DNA of 64,000 nucleotides from positions 310,001 to 374,000 of the forward strand of contig NZ_SJEY01000002.1 of NCBI RefSeq assembly GCF_004761875.1, given 5' to 3'. Source of the DNA: Roseovarius aestuariivivens (GTDB taxonomy: Bacteria; Pseudomonadota; Alphaproteobacteria; Rhodobacterales; Rhodobacteraceae). The notes under the pieces are model-generated. The model worked only from the letters and a program-made list of their open reading frames with translations. It had not been told where the DNA came from and did no database searches. Every line of letters starts with the position of its first letter. Position 1 is the first letter of the stretch. Below, piece by piece: positions 7,981 to 17,205 of the stretch. The position numbers were made by a program, and so were the translations under genes.

Positions 7981-10620
7981 GTGAGCAAGACGGACGCATC
8001 CGTGACGCCGATGATGGCGCAATTCCTGGAGATCAAAGCGCAGTATCGCGGCGCGCTTTTGTTCTATCGGATGGGCGATTTTTACGAGCTTTTCTTTGAC
8101 GATGCCGTTGCGGCGGCGGAGGCGCTCGATATCGCGCTGACGAAACGTGGCAAACATCTTGGCGAAGATATTCCAATGTGCGGCGTGCCGGTACATTCGG
8201 CCGAAGGCTATTTGCTCACGCTCATTCGCAAGGGCTTTCGCGTGGCGGTCTGCGAGCAGATGGAAGATCCCGCGGAAGCGAAGAAGCGCGGATCAAAATC
8301 CGTGGTACGCCGGGATGTCATTCGGCTGGTGACACCCGGGACCCTGACCGAAGACAGCCTTCTTGAAGCGCGGCGCCACAACTTCCTGGCCGCTTTTGCA
8401 CGGGTCCGGGATCAGGCCGCTCTGGCGTGGGTCGACATCTCGACAGGCGCTTTCCACGTTATGCCGCTGGCCGAAAGCCGCTTGGGCCCGGAGTTGGCAC
8501 GACTTTGCCCCAGCGAGTTGATCGTGATGGAGGGCGATGAAGCGAATTTGGGCGACATCGTCTCTGAGTTCGGTGTCGCATTGACGCCGCTGGGTCGCGC
8601 GGCCTTTGACAGCACCAGCGCGGAACAACGGCTGTGCGGTCTGTTCAAGACACAATCGCTGGAGGCGTTCGGAAATTTCGAACGGGCCGAGGTGGCGGCG
8701 ATGGGGGCTATCGCCGATTACCTGGACATCACTCAAAAGGGCAAGCTGCCGCTGTTACAGCCGCCCTCTCGCGAGTCGCTGGCGCGCGTGATGCAGATCG
8801 ACGCGGCGACCCGGCGGAATCTGGAACTTACGCATGCCTTGTCTGGCGGGCGCGCCGGATCTTTGCTGTCGGTGATCGACCGAACGGCGACGGCGGGCGG
8901 GGGGCGTTTGCTGGAACGCCGGGTGGCCGGACCAAGCCGTGACCTGCGGGTTGTCCGGGAACGGCAGGATGCGGTGGCGTTCGGCGTAGAGCACGCTCGG
9001 CTGCGCGAGGACGTCAGGGGATGCTTGCGCAAGGTGCCCGATCTCGACCGCGCGCTGTCCCGGTTGGGCCTGGACCGTGGCGGACCACGCGATCTTGCGG
9101 CGATCCGCAACGGGCTGGCGCAGGCAGCGGATGTGTCGCAGCGCCTGCAGAACGTCGAGTTACCTGAACTTCTGGATCGGGCAGCTCAGGATCTGGTCGG
9201 GCATGAGGCGCTAGAGACTTTGCTGGATCAGGCGCTTGTCGCGGAACCGCCGCTACTGGCGCGGGATGGCGGGTTCATTGCCGAAGGTTATGAGCCCGAA
9301 CTGGATGACGTGCGCAAACTACGCGACGAGGGGCGCGGCGTAATCGCGGGCATGCAGGCCGACTATGCCCGGACGACCGGCATTCAAAGCCTGAAGATCA
9401 AGCACAACAACGTGCTAGGATATTTTGTGGAAGTCACCGCGACCCATGCGGAAAAGATGCTGTCCGCGCCTTTGAACGAAACGTTCAAGCATCGGCAGAC
9501 TACGGCAAACCAGGTCCGGTTCACGACGGTCCCGCTTAGCGAGATGGAAACCCGAATTCTGAATGCGGGCGGACGGGCACTTGAGATCGAGAAACGGCTC
9601 TATACTGCCTTGAAAGATGCCGTTTTGGCGGAAGCCGCGCGGATTTCCCAGGCGGCCCGAGCAATCGCGGAAATCGATTTGGCACTGTCGCTTGCGGATC
9701 TGGCGCAGTCCGAGGCGTGGTGCCGTCCGAAGGTCGATGAAAGCCGCGCCCTATTGATAGAGTGTGGGCGTCATCCAGTGGTCGAGGCGGCCTTGAAGCG
9801 TCAGGGCGGAGACAGTTTCATCGCGAATGACTGCGCCCTGGGACAAGGTGCCGATCTGTGGCTTCTGACCGGGCCGAACATGGCCGGCAAATCGACCTTT
9901 CTACGGCAGAACGCCCTGATGGCTGTCCTTGCGCAAATGGGCAGCTTCGTACCGGCGCGGTCGGCGCATATCGGAATGGTGAGCCAGCTTTTCAGCCGTG
10001 TTGGGGCCTCGGACGATCTGGCGCGGGGCCGGTCGACCTTCATGGTCGAAATGGTGGAAACGGCAGCGATCCTGAATCAGGCCGACGATCACGCGCTGGT
10101 CATCCTCGACGAAATAGGGCGCGGCACGGCAACCTATGACGGGCTATCGATCGCATGGGCCACACTGGAGCATTTGCACGAGGTAAATCGATGCCGTGCC
10201 CTGTTCGCGACCCATTACCATGAATTGACGCATCTGAGCGAAAAGCTGAGCCGCGTTGAAAACGCGACTGTCGCAGTCAAGGAGCATGAAGGCGACGTGA
10301 TCTTCCTTCACGAGGTGCGAAAAGGGGCGGCGGATCGCAGCTATGGCGTGCAGGTCGCGAAACTTGCCGGATTGCCCGCCGCGGTGGTCGAGCGGGCGCG
10401 CGTCGTTCTGGAAGCGCTGGAAAAGGGCGACCGTGAGGGCGGCGGCAAGAGAGAGGCCTTTATCGACGATCTGCCGCTATTCCGCGCAAGTCCCGTCCCC
10501 GTGTCAGCGCCGCCGAAAACATCGCCCGTGACAGACCGTTTACAAGACGTTTTGCCAGACGAGTTGAGCCCGCGACAAGCCTTGGACCTGATTTACGAGT
10601 TGAAACGGCTCGCCGAGTAG
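7981..10620 (+). CDS. mutS: DNA mismatch repair protein MutS
   Basis: The 879-residue mismatch-recognition ATPase begins with the mispair-binding domain (QYRGALLFYRMGDFYELFF in segments, including the Phe-X-Glu wedge FYELF). It continues through connector and lever domains to the ATPase, with Walker A GPNMAGKST, Walker B VILDEIGRGTATYDG and FATHYHEL. The length is usual. The start is GTG with a G-rich stretch upstream. No mutL is present. The stop is followed at once by an 8-bp hairpin shared with the convergent grpE. Confidence 0.97.
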   Translation: MSKTDASVTPMMAQFLEIKAQYRGALLFYRMGDFYELFFDDAVAAAEALDIALTKRGKHLGEDIPMCGVPVHSAEGYLLTLIRKGFRVAVCEQMEDPAEAKKRGSKSVVRRDVIRLVTPGTLTEDSLLEARRHNFLAAFARVRDQAALAWVDISTGAFHVMPLAESRLGPELARLCPSELIVMEGDEANLGDIVSEFGVALTPLGRAAFDSTSAEQRLCGLFKTQSLEAFGNFERAEVAAMGAIADYLDITQKGKLPLLQPPSRESLARVMQIDAATRRNLELTHALSGGRAGSLLSVIDRTATAGGGRLLERRVAGPSRDLRVVRERQDAVAFGVEHARLREDVRGCLRKVPDLDRALSRLGLDRGGPRDLAAIRNGLAQAADVSQRLQNVELPELLDRAAQDLVGHEALETLLDQALVAEPPLLARDGGFIAEGYEPELDDVRKLRDEGRGVIAGMQADYARTTGIQSLKIKHNNVLGYFVEVTATHAEKMLSAPLNETFKHRQTTANQVRFTTVPLSEMETRILNAGGRALEIEKRLYTALKDAVLAEAARISQAARAIAEIDLALSLADLAQSEAWCRPKVDESRALLIECGRHPVVEAALKRQGGDSFIANDCALGQGADLWLLTGPNMAGKSTFLRQNALMAVLAQMGSFVPARSAHIGMVSQLFSRVGASDDLARGRSTFMVEMVETAAILNQADDHALVILDEIGRGTATYDGLSIAWATLEHLHEVNRCRALFATHYHELTHLSEKLSRVENATVAVKEHEGDVIFLHEVRKGAADRSYGVQVAKLAGLPAAVVERARVVLEALEKGDREGGGKREAFIDDLPLFRASPVPVSAPPKTSPVTDRLQDVLPDELSPRQALDLIYELKRLAE

Positions 10621-10640
10621 GGTGGGCAGACGGCCCACCC
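10620..10640. terminator. Hairpin between convergent mutS and grpE
   Basis: GGGTGGGC and GCCCACCC are separated by 5 nt, and the left arm begins at the last base of the mutS stop. The stem can form from either strand, which suits a shared terminator for the converging genes. No strong U-run follows, so the efficiency is uncertain. Confidence 0.55.
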
Positions 10641-10652
10641 GACTAATCGCGA

Positions 10653-11219
10653 TCAGCCTTTGAAGGACGACACGCCGACCTGGGCCGGCCGCAAAATGCG
10701 ATCGTGCAGCATGAAGCCTTGCGCGGAAACCTGAATGATTTCACCGGCCTTTGTGCCAGGCACGGGCGCTTCGAACATGGCCTCATGATGCTTGGGATCG
10801 AATTTATCGCCTACCTGTGGGTCGATGACCTGAATGCCGTGCTTGGAAAAGACGTTGAACAGCTCCCGCATCGTAAGCTCGACACCCTCGATCAGGGCTG
10901 CATTCGCTGCACGCTGTTCCTCGTTCACCGATTCGACGGCGCGTTTCATGTTATCGAAGACGGGCAGCATATCGCGCGCCAGCTTCGAACCACCGTAATT
11001 CTGCGCCTCGGTTCGATCCTTATCCGCCCGCTTGCGCGCGTTTTCGGCATCTGCCAGCGCGCGCATGAACTTGTCTTGGTAGGCGTCACGCTCGGCGCGC
11101 AGCGCATCAAGCTGCGCCTCGAGACTTTCAGGCGCGTCCTCTTCGGTTATCGCCGCCTGTTCTTCGGCCTCGGCCTGTTCCACGTCGTCGAGGAACGGAT
11201 CTTCTTTCGAGTCAGCCAT
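10653..11219 (-). CDS. grpE: Nucleotide exchange factor GrpE
   Basis: This 188-residue cofactor releases ADP from DnaK. It has an acidic N-terminus (EDPFLDDVEQAEAEEQ), a long coiled-coil (about residues 30-90, EAQLDALRAERDAYQDKFMRALADAENARKR in segments) and the C-terminal beta domain with PKHHEAMFE and GFMLHDRILRPAQV. It lies 9 bp downstream of hrcA on the same strand, the usual heat-shock pairing. dnaK and dnaJ are not in the window. Confidence 0.95.
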   Translation of the reverse strand: MADSKEDPFLDDVEQAEAEEQAAITEEDAPESLEAQLDALRAERDAYQDKFMRALADAENARKRADKDRTEAQNYGGSKLARDMLPVFDNMKRAVESVNEEQRAANAALIEGVELTMRELFNVFSKHGIQVIDPQVGDKFDPKHHEAMFEAPVPGTKAGEIIQVSAQGFMLHDRILRPAQVGVSSFKG

Positions 11220-11228
11220 GCTTCACCT

Positions 11229-12323
11229 CTAGCTTCGGTCCGCAATCAGCTTGCCCACCAATTGCGCCGTATAATCCACGATCGGCACGATGCGCCCGTA
11301 ATTGAGACGGGTGGGGCCAATCACGCCCACCGCACCGACGATCTTCCGGTCAGCGTTCATATATGGAGAGACGACCAAAGAGGAACCCGAAAGTGAGAAA
11401 AGTTTATTCTCCGATCCGATAAATATGCGAACGCCGGCGCCTTCATCAGTCAGTTCGAGGAACTCGGCGATGTCGCGCTTGCGTTCCAGGTCATCAAAAA
11501 GCGTTTTGATCCGGTCCAAGTCTTCCTCGGCCGCACCCGCGTTGAGAAGGTTGGAGCGGCCGCGCACGATAAGCCGTTCATAACTGTCGGCCTCGCCTTC
11601 CCAGACGGCGAGACCGCTTTCGACGAGTTGATGCGCCAGCTGATCGATTTCCTGCCGGCGGGCGGAAATTTCGCTCGAGATTACCGTTCGCAGATCGGTC
11701 AGGGTTTTGCCCTCGATCAGCGCATTGAGAAAATTGGCAGCCTCGCGCATAGAACTCGGGGTTTGCCCGGGCGGCGGATGAAAGATGCGGTTTTCCACGT
11801 GGCCGTCGGCAAAAACGAGGACCACCAGAGCCCGGTCGTGGCCCAGCGAGACGAACTCGATATGCTTGATCGGCGCCTCGTGCTTGGGCGCTAGAACCAA
11901 GGAAGCACCACGCGTTACACCGGAGAGGGCCGACCCGATCCGATCAAGTGCATCCGCCACGTCATCGGAGTTCGAGCCGAGCGTGGCGTCGATCATTTGC
12001 CGGTCGTTGCTTTCCAGATCACCCACTTCGAGCAGACCGTCAACGAACATGCGCAGGCCTTGCTGTGTCGGCACGCGACCCGCGGAGACATGCGGCGAAT
12101 CAAGCAGGCCGAGATATTCCAGATCTTGCATGACGTTTCGGATCGTGGCGGCAGACACCTTTTCGGACATATCCCGCGTGAGTGTCCGGGACCCCACCGG
12201 ATCGCCGGTCGCGAGATAGCCTTCGACCACGCGTCGGAACACCTCGCGCGAGCGGTCGTTCATCTCGTCCAGGATCTGGCTGGCTTTTTCCATCTGCTCT
12301 GTCTGTTCGCTGCAGTCTGCCAT
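11229..12323 (-). CDS. hrcA: Heat-inducible transcription repressor HrcA
   Basis: The 364-residue repressor has an N-terminal winged helix ([24 protein letters not shown] in segments, then [19 protein letters not shown]) and C-terminal domains ending in [17 protein letters not shown]. HrcA represses chaperone operons through CIRCE inverted repeats. I see no CIRCE in the 88-bp gap to rph, so self-regulation is not evident here. The frame is open to 12749, but [10 protein letters not shown] at 12323 is the sensible start; anything longer runs into rph. It is co-transcribed with grpE. Confidence 0.94.
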   Translation of the reverse strand: MADCSEQTEQMEKASQILDEMNDRSREVFRRVVEGYLATGDPVGSRTLTRDMSEKVSAATIRNVMQDLEYLGLLDSPHVSAGRVPTQQGLRMFVDGLLEVGDLESNDRQMIDATLGSNSDDVADALDRIGSALSGVTRGASLVLAPKHEAPIKHIEFVSLGHDRALVVLVFADGHVENRIFHPPPGQTPSSMREAANFLNALIEGKTLTDLRTVISSEISARRQEIDQLAHQLVESGLAVWEGEADSYERLIVRGRSNLLNAGAAEEDLDRIKTLFDDLERKRDIAEFLELTDEGAGVRIFIGSENKLFSLSGSSLVVSPYMNADRKIVGAVGVIGPTRLNYGRIVPIVDYTAQLVGKLIADRS

Positions 12324-12411
12324 TAAAAACGCCCACGACAAAAGATCAATCGGGGTTGCGGACCGGATTGAAGCCCCTGTATCCCGAGACCACGCAAAAA
12401 GGAGTTCTGCG

Positions 12412-13128
12412 ATGCGGCCTTCGGGAAGAGAGTTAAGCGAAATGCGCCCGGTTTCAATCGAGACCGACGTGACGAAGCACGCTGAAGGCTCGTGCATGAT
12501 CCGCATGGGCGATACCCACGTGCTGTGCACTGCCACGCTGGAAGACCGCGTGCCGCCGTTTATCAAGGGATCTGGCCTTGGCTGGGTGACAGCGGAATAC
12601 GGCATGCTGCCCAGGTCAACCACGAGCCGGATGCGGCGCGAGGCGACTGCTGGCAAGCAGGGTGGTCGCACCGTGGAAATCCAGCGCCTGATCGGGCGGA
12701 GTCTGCGCGCAGGTGTCGATCGGGTCGCGCTGGGAGAACGACAGATCACGGTGGATTGTGACGTGATTCAGGCCGATGGCGGAACACGCTGTGCGTCGAT
12801 CACCGGCGGTTGGGTGGCATTAAGGCTGGCCGTGAACAAGCTGATCAAAGCGGGCGAGGTGACCAGCGACCCGCTTTTGGATCCGGTGGCGGCCGTCAGC
12901 TGCGGGATTTACGCGGGACAGCCGGTTCTGGATCTTGATTATCCCGAGGATAGCGTTGCGGGCGTCGATGGAAATTTCATCATGACCGGCAGCGGCCAGT
13001 TGATCGAAGTGCAGATGAGCGCCGAGGGCGCCACGTTTTCACGTGATCAGATGGACCAGTTAATGGGTCTCGCCGAAAAAGGTGTGGGAGAGCTTGTCGC
13101 CTCGCAGAGGGCAGCGGCAGGTGCGTAG
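12412..13128 (+). CDS. rph: Ribonuclease PH
   Basis: This 238-residue phosphorolytic exoribonuclease trims the 3' ends of tRNA precursors. Family segments include [14 protein letters not shown] at the start, [44 protein letters not shown] and DLDYPEDS. It starts at ATG 12412 with AAGGAG about 8 bp upstream, and is first in the operon rph-rdgB-hemW. The rdgB start lies 8 bp inside its 3' end. Confidence 0.96.
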   Translation: MRPSGRELSEMRPVSIETDVTKHAEGSCMIRMGDTHVLCTATLEDRVPPFIKGSGLGWVTAEYGMLPRSTTSRMRREATAGKQGGRTVEIQRLIGRSLRAGVDRVALGERQITVDCDVIQADGGTRCASITGGWVALRLAVNKLIKAGEVTSDPLLDPVAAVSCGIYAGQPVLDLDYPEDSVAGVDGNFIMTGSGQLIEVQMSAEGATFSRDQMDQLMGLAEKGVGELVASQRAAAGA

Positions 13129-13729
13129 ATTTTCCGGCGATACGCTTTTGGTGGCGACGCATAACGCGGGAAAGCTGGAAGAAATCGCCACGCTGCTGGA
13201 GCCATACGGCGTTTCGGTCGTCGGCGCGGCGGAAAAGGGACTGAAAGAGCCCGAGGAAACCGAGACATCCTTTGCCGGGAACGCCTGCATCAAGGCGCAT
13301 GCGGCGGCCAAAGCGACGGGGCTGCCAGCGTTGAGCGACGATTCCGGGATCGAAATCGAAGCTCTGGATGGCGCACCTGGGGTATATACTGCGGATTGGG
13401 CCGAAACCGAGACTGGCCGTGATTTCGTCATGGCCATGACCAAGGCGCATGACTGGCTGGTCGCGAAGGGTGCGCCGAAGCCTTGGCGTGCACGCTTTTG
13501 CTGTACGCTGGTGCTTGCTTGGCCGGACGGGCATGACGAAGTGTTTCCGGGAACCATCGACGGTCAGATCGTTTGGCCGAGGCGCGGCACGCAAGGGCAC
13601 GGTTATGACCCGATCTTCCAACCGGATGGATACGACATGACGTTCGCGGAGATGGATCGATGGGCCAAGAACAAGATCAGTCATCGCGCGGACGCGTTCG
13701 CCAAGTTGGTGAAGGGCTGCTTTGACTGA
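13121..13729 (+). CDS. rdgB: RdgB/HAM1 non-canonical purine NTP pyrophosphatase
   Basis: The 202-residue enzyme hydrolyses ITP, XTP and dITP and so keeps deaminated purines out of nucleic acids. Signatures are [47 protein letters not shown] and [11 protein letters not shown] choose the GTG at 13121, which overlaps the rph stop by 8 bp and gives [18 protein letters not shown]; the longer frame from 13082 would lie inside rph. Rph and RdgB are commonly neighbours in bacteria. Confidence 0.94.
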   Translation: MRRFSGDTLLVATHNAGKLEEIATLLEPYGVSVVGAAEKGLKEPEETETSFAGNACIKAHAAAKATGLPALSDDSGIEIEALDGAPGVYTADWAETETGRDFVMAMTKAHDWLVAKGAPKPWRARFCCTLVLAWPDGHDEVFPGTIDGQIVWPRRGTQGHGYDPIFQPDGYDMTFAEMDRWAKNKISHRADAFAKLVKGCFD

Positions 13730-14891
13730 GGATTGGCGGTACGGCGGGTTTGGACTTTACCTTCATTGGCCGTTTTGCGCTGCCAAGTGTCCGTATTGCG
13801 ATTTCAATTCACATGTCCGTGCCGAGATCGATCAGTCCCGCTGGCTTGACGCCTATCGATCAGAAATAGGGCGCTACCGGGCCATACTGCCGGACAGGGT
13901 CTTGACCTCTGTCTTTATCGGCGGGGGCACGCCAAGCCTTATGGATCCAGACGTGGTTGCCGAGGTCCTCGAACATATCCGCACCTCCTGGCCGACTGCG
14001 AATGACCTTGAGGTAACGCTTGAAGCCAATCCAGGGTCTGTCGAGGCGGGACGTTTTGCCGGCTACGCACAAGCGGGTGTCACTCGTGTCTCAATGGGCG
14101 TTCAAGCACTAAATGACACGGATCTGCGGCGGTTGGGACGCATCCATACCACGGCGGAGGCCAAGCAAGCATTTGATATTGCCAGGAAATATTTTGGCCG
14201 GGTGAGTTTTGACCTCATCTATGCGCGGCAAGACCAGACGGTCAGTTCCTGGCGATCAGAGTTGGCCGAGGCATTGAACATGGCTGTCGATCACCTCTCG
14301 CTTTATCAGTTGACGATCGAACCCGGTACAGCATTCGGTGACCGCCATGCATGCGGCGGATTGCGCGGCCTGCCAGACGAGGACACGGCCGCCGCGATGT
14401 ACGAGGCCACGCAAGATCTTTGCGAGGCGGCTGGATATAATGCTTATGAAGTCTCTAATCATGCCAAACCCGGCGCGGAATCCCGGCACAACCTGATTTA
14501 CTGGCGGTACGGCGACTACGTTGGGATCGGGCCTGGGGCACACGGCAGGATCACGCATAACGGTGAGAGATGTGCGACCGAGGCCTGGTCCAATCCGGAG
14601 CGCTGGCTGACGATGGTGCGTGCGGATCAGGCGGAAAGGTGTGTGACGCCGATTTCAAAAGAAGATCAGGCCGGCGAATACCTGATGATGGGATTGCGCC
14701 TGGCGGAGGGGATTGAGCTTGATCGCTACGCGCGTTTGGCCGGTACGCCGCTGGATGACGCGGCACTTTCCAACCTTGAAGAGGTCGGCATGATCACGCG
14801 AACGGATCGTACAGTACGCGCCACGCCGGCGGGTCGTCTGATACTTAACGCGGTTATCAAAGAGCTTCTTCTTACCCCGTCAGGAGCTTAA
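13722..14891 (+). CDS. hemW: Radical SAM heme chaperone HemW
   Basis: The 389-residue protein belongs to the HemN-like radical SAM family, usually called HemW, a heme-trafficking protein and not a coproporphyrinogen oxidase. The cluster-binding motif is CAAKCPYC in LYLHWPFCAAKCPYCDFN, followed by FIGGGTPSLMDP and GVQALNDTDLRRLGR. The start is TTG, overlapping the rdgB stop by 8 bp; no better in-frame ATG is present and [16 protein letters not shown] fits the family N-terminus. The gene ends 12 bp inside the convergent parB. Confidence 0.92.
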   Translation: MTEDWRYGGFGLYLHWPFCAAKCPYCDFNSHVRAEIDQSRWLDAYRSEIGRYRAILPDRVLTSVFIGGGTPSLMDPDVVAEVLEHIRTSWPTANDLEVTLEANPGSVEAGRFAGYAQAGVTRVSMGVQALNDTDLRRLGRIHTTAEAKQAFDIARKYFGRVSFDLIYARQDQTVSSWRSELAEALNMAVDHLSLYQLTIEPGTAFGDRHACGGLRGLPDEDTAAAMYEATQDLCEAAGYNAYEVSNHAKPGAESRHNLIYWRYGDYVGIGPGAHGRITHNGERCATEAWSNPERWLTMVRADQAERCVTPISKEDQAGEYLMMGLRLAEGIELDRYARLAGTPLDDAALSNLEEVGMITRTDRTVRATPAGRLILNAVIKELLLTPSGA

Positions 14892-15773
14892 CCGGCGGCA
14901 AAGCTCATCCAACTGGTCAAGCGTGTCATAGCCGATCGTCATCGTGCCTGATTCTTGTCCTGGCTTGTGGCTAAGCACGACGCGCATTCCCAAGTTGGCC
15001 GACAGATCTGCTTCGAGCGCCTTCGTATCTGCATCCTTGGCCTGTGCCGGTTTCTTGGTCGATTTGCCAGTCTCGGAAAAAATGTTGTTTCCGCCGTATT
15101 TTGCGAGCTTCTCCGTTTCTCTTACCGATAGCCCCTTGGCGATGACTTTCTTGGCAAGGTCGACCGGATCATCAGAAGTGATGAGCGCGCGTGCGTGCCC
15201 CGCTGAGAGCGAGCCTTCGCGCAGATACGTCAAGACATCGGCCGGGAGGCTGAGAAGGCGGACACAATTTGCGATGTGACTGCGGCTTTTGCCCAGAGCT
15301 GTGGCAAGTTTTTCCTGCGTATGGCCAAACTTCTCCATCAATTGGGTGTAACCGGCTGCCTCTTCCACCGGGTTCAGATCCGCGCGCTGAATATTCTCGA
15401 TGATCGCCACCTCGAGCACTTCCGTGTCGTCGAAATCGCGTATGATGACGGGCACTTCATGCAACTTCGCAATTTGAGCAGCCCTCCAGCGACGCTCCCC
15501 CGCGACGATTTCGTACCCGCCGGCGCGCCGGGGATTGGGACGCACGATAAGCGGCTGGATAATGCCCTTTTCTCGGATTGATGCCGCTAGATCCTCGAGC
15601 GCATCGGGCGCGAAATCGCGTCGCGGCTGATCCGGGTTGGGTTCGATTGTCTCAATTGGAAGGGACCGATCGGGCGCCTTAGGTGTTTCCGCGGGCGTAC
15701 CCGGATTCTCTGCCACATCAGACATAAGCGCGGAAAGCCCGCGACCTAGTCCGCGTTTTGCTTTTCTGTCCAT
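14880..15773 (-). CDS. parB: Chromosome-partitioning protein ParB
   Basis: This 297-residue CTPase clamp binds parS and spreads around the origin. It begins MDRKAKRGLGRGLSALM. The ParB/Spo0J nuclease-like domain carries GYEIVAGERRWRAA and the helix-turn-helix lies around TQEKLATALGKSRSHIANCVRLL. A lysine-rich linker and dimerisation tail follow. The ATG at 15773 has AGGGAGG about 8 bp upstream; the GTG at 15782 sits too close to it. It lies 18 bp after parA on the same strand, and its cognate parS sites are at 17167 and 19057. Confidence 0.96.
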   Translation of the reverse strand: MDRKAKRGLGRGLSALMSDVAENPGTPAETPKAPDRSLPIETIEPNPDQPRRDFAPDALEDLAASIREKGIIQPLIVRPNPRRAGGYEIVAGERRWRAAQIAKLHEVPVIIRDFDDTEVLEVAIIENIQRADLNPVEEAAGYTQLMEKFGHTQEKLATALGKSRSHIANCVRLLSLPADVLTYLREGSLSAGHARALITSDDPVDLAKKVIAKGLSVRETEKLAKYGGNNIFSETGKSTKKPAQAKDADTKALEADLSANLGMRVVLSHKPGQESGTMTIGYDTLDQLDELCRRLSS

Positions 15774-15791
15774 CTTGCCCACCTCCCTGCG

Positions 15792-16601
15792 TCAGGCCGC
15801 TTTACGCGTGTTATTCTTCATCAATTCCCGCGCGAGGTCACGATAGGCTTCGGCCCCCTTGGAACTCGAGTCGTAGTTCAGAACCGGCAGGGAATATGAT
15901 GGCGCTTCACTGACGCGGACATTTCGGGGAATGCGCGTTTCAAAGACCAAGTCACCAAGATTATCCCGCGCGTCCTGTTCCACCTGGCTGGAAAGATTGT
16001 TGCGGCCGTCGAACATGGTAAGCACCACACCTTCAATCCGCAGATCAGGATTGGCCGATTGGCGGACCTCTCGGATTGTAAGCATGAGCTGCGACAAGCC
16101 TTCGAGCGCGAAGAACTCTGACTGAAGCGGGACGAGAACCGAATGCGCGGCAACCATCGCGTTGACCGTCAAAAGATTGAGAGATGGCGGACAATCGATA
16201 AGGATGAAATCGAACCCAAAAGCATCCATCGCGGGCTGCCGCAGAGCGTCAGACAAAAGAAAACTTCGTTTTTCGTTCGAGACAAGCTCCATATCCGCAG
16301 AGCTGAGATCCACCGTGGCGGGTACGATCATGAGATGCTCGTTCCGCGTCGGCTGAATCACCTGGGCCAACTCAATTTCTTCAAGCAAAAGCTCGTATGT
16401 TGTGTAATCTCTCGCGTCCGGCTCGATCCCTAGACCCGTGGACGCATTTCCTTGCGGATCAAGATCGACGATGAGAACGCGGCAGCCGATCTCAGCCAAA
16501 GCGGCACCCAGATTGATGGTTGTTGTGGTCTTGCCGACACCACCTTTCTGGTTGGCAACCGCGATGATTTTGGCTGTGTGAGGACGCGTCGGATCAGACA
16601 C
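15792..16601 (-). CDS. parA: Chromosome-partitioning ATPase ParA
   Basis: This 269-residue Walker-type ATPase forms the nucleoid gradient that moves ParB-parS complexes. It shows the deviant Walker A ANQKGGVGKTTTTINLG, the switch motif LIVDLDPQGNASTGLG and FILIDCPPSLNLLTVNA. I start at the GTG at 16601: it has AGGAG about 6 bp upstream and overlaps the rsmG stop by 8 bp. The frame is open to 16658, but that would run deeper into rsmG. Confidence 0.96.
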   Translation of the reverse strand: MSDPTRPHTAKIIAVANQKGGVGKTTTTINLGAALAEIGCRVLIVDLDPQGNASTGLGIEPDARDYTTYELLLEEIELAQVIQPTRNEHLMIVPATVDLSSADMELVSNEKRSFLLSDALRQPAMDAFGFDFILIDCPPSLNLLTVNAMVAAHSVLVPLQSEFFALEGLSQLMLTIREVRQSANPDLRIEGVVLTMFDGRNNLSSQVEQDARDNLGDLVFETRIPRNVRVSEAPSYSLPVLNYDSSSKGAEAYRDLARELMKNNTRKAA

Positions 16602-17205
16602 GGGACACTCCTGTAACGCTGAGAATAACGGGGCCGTCTTCCGTTTTGCTTTTAGCAATCCGGTGTTGGAAATTCCACTTCGATTGCGCTTCGGGAAGCT
16701 CTTTCTTCCATTGTGCTCCTTTCAGAAAAAGCGCCGTCCCACCAGGCAAAAGATGCCTGTGCGCAAATTCGAGCAGCGTGGAAAGGTCTGCAAGCGCTCG
16801 GGCCGAAACGACGTCCGCGCCAAGGGGTGCGATATCTTCGATGCGGTCATTGATGACACGGGCAGGGGCGCCAGTTTCGCGGATAACCGTGCGCAAAAAC
16901 GCCGATTTTCGCACATCGCTTTCAACAAGCGAAACATGCGTGGGATGACCTGTTTCCATACCTAGAATCGAGACCACAAGCCCTGGAAATCCGCCGCCGG
17001 ATCCAAGATCAGCCCAATACGCGCCGGTGTCCGGCGCAATCTGGGCGATCTGCGCCGAGTCGGCGATATGCCGTGTCCAGAGGTCTTTCAGCGTTGATTT
17101 GGACACCAGATTAATACGCGGATTCCATTTGCGCAGAAGCTCCGCGTAAAGCTGCAGCCGATCCATTGTTTCACGTGAAACATCCAGATCGGGTACATCT
17201 GTCAT
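16594..17205 (-). CDS. rsmG: 16S rRNA (guanine-N7) methyltransferase RsmG
   Basis: This 203-residue SAM-dependent enzyme methylates G527 of 16S rRNA. It has the family run [24 protein letters not shown] in segments and the SAM loop [14 protein letters not shown]. It is joined to mnmG by an ATGA start/stop overlap. Codons 9-14 (VSRETM region) are encoded by a perfect parS palindrome, so part of the N-terminal sequence may be set by that DNA site. Confidence 0.95.
   Translation of the reverse strand: MTDVPDLDVSRETMDRLQLYAELLRKWNPRINLVSKSTLKDLWTRHIADSAQIAQIAPDTGAYWADLGSGGGFPGLVVSILGMETGHPTHVSLVESDVRKSAFLRTVIRETGAPARVINDRIEDIAPLGADVVSARALADLSTLLEFAHRHLLPGGTALFLKGAQWKKELPEAQSKWNFQHRIAKSKTEDGPVILSVTGVSRV
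17167..17182. promoter_or_regulatory. parS: parS site (ParB binding), in rsmG
   Basis: TGTTTCACGTGAAACA is a perfect 16-bp palindrome identical to the well-known bacterial parS consensus. It lies within the first 15 codons of rsmG and about 1.4 kb from parB. It should be a ParB nucleation site. Confidence 0.95.

Noticed and set aside
12324-12411. CIRCE operator between hrcA and rph
   Set aside because: No TTAGCACTC-N9-GAGTGCTAA repeat is present in the gap.
13550-13574. EcfG-like GGAAC...CGTTT in rdgB
   Set aside because: The spacing is 15 bp and it lies inside a gene with no start downstream.
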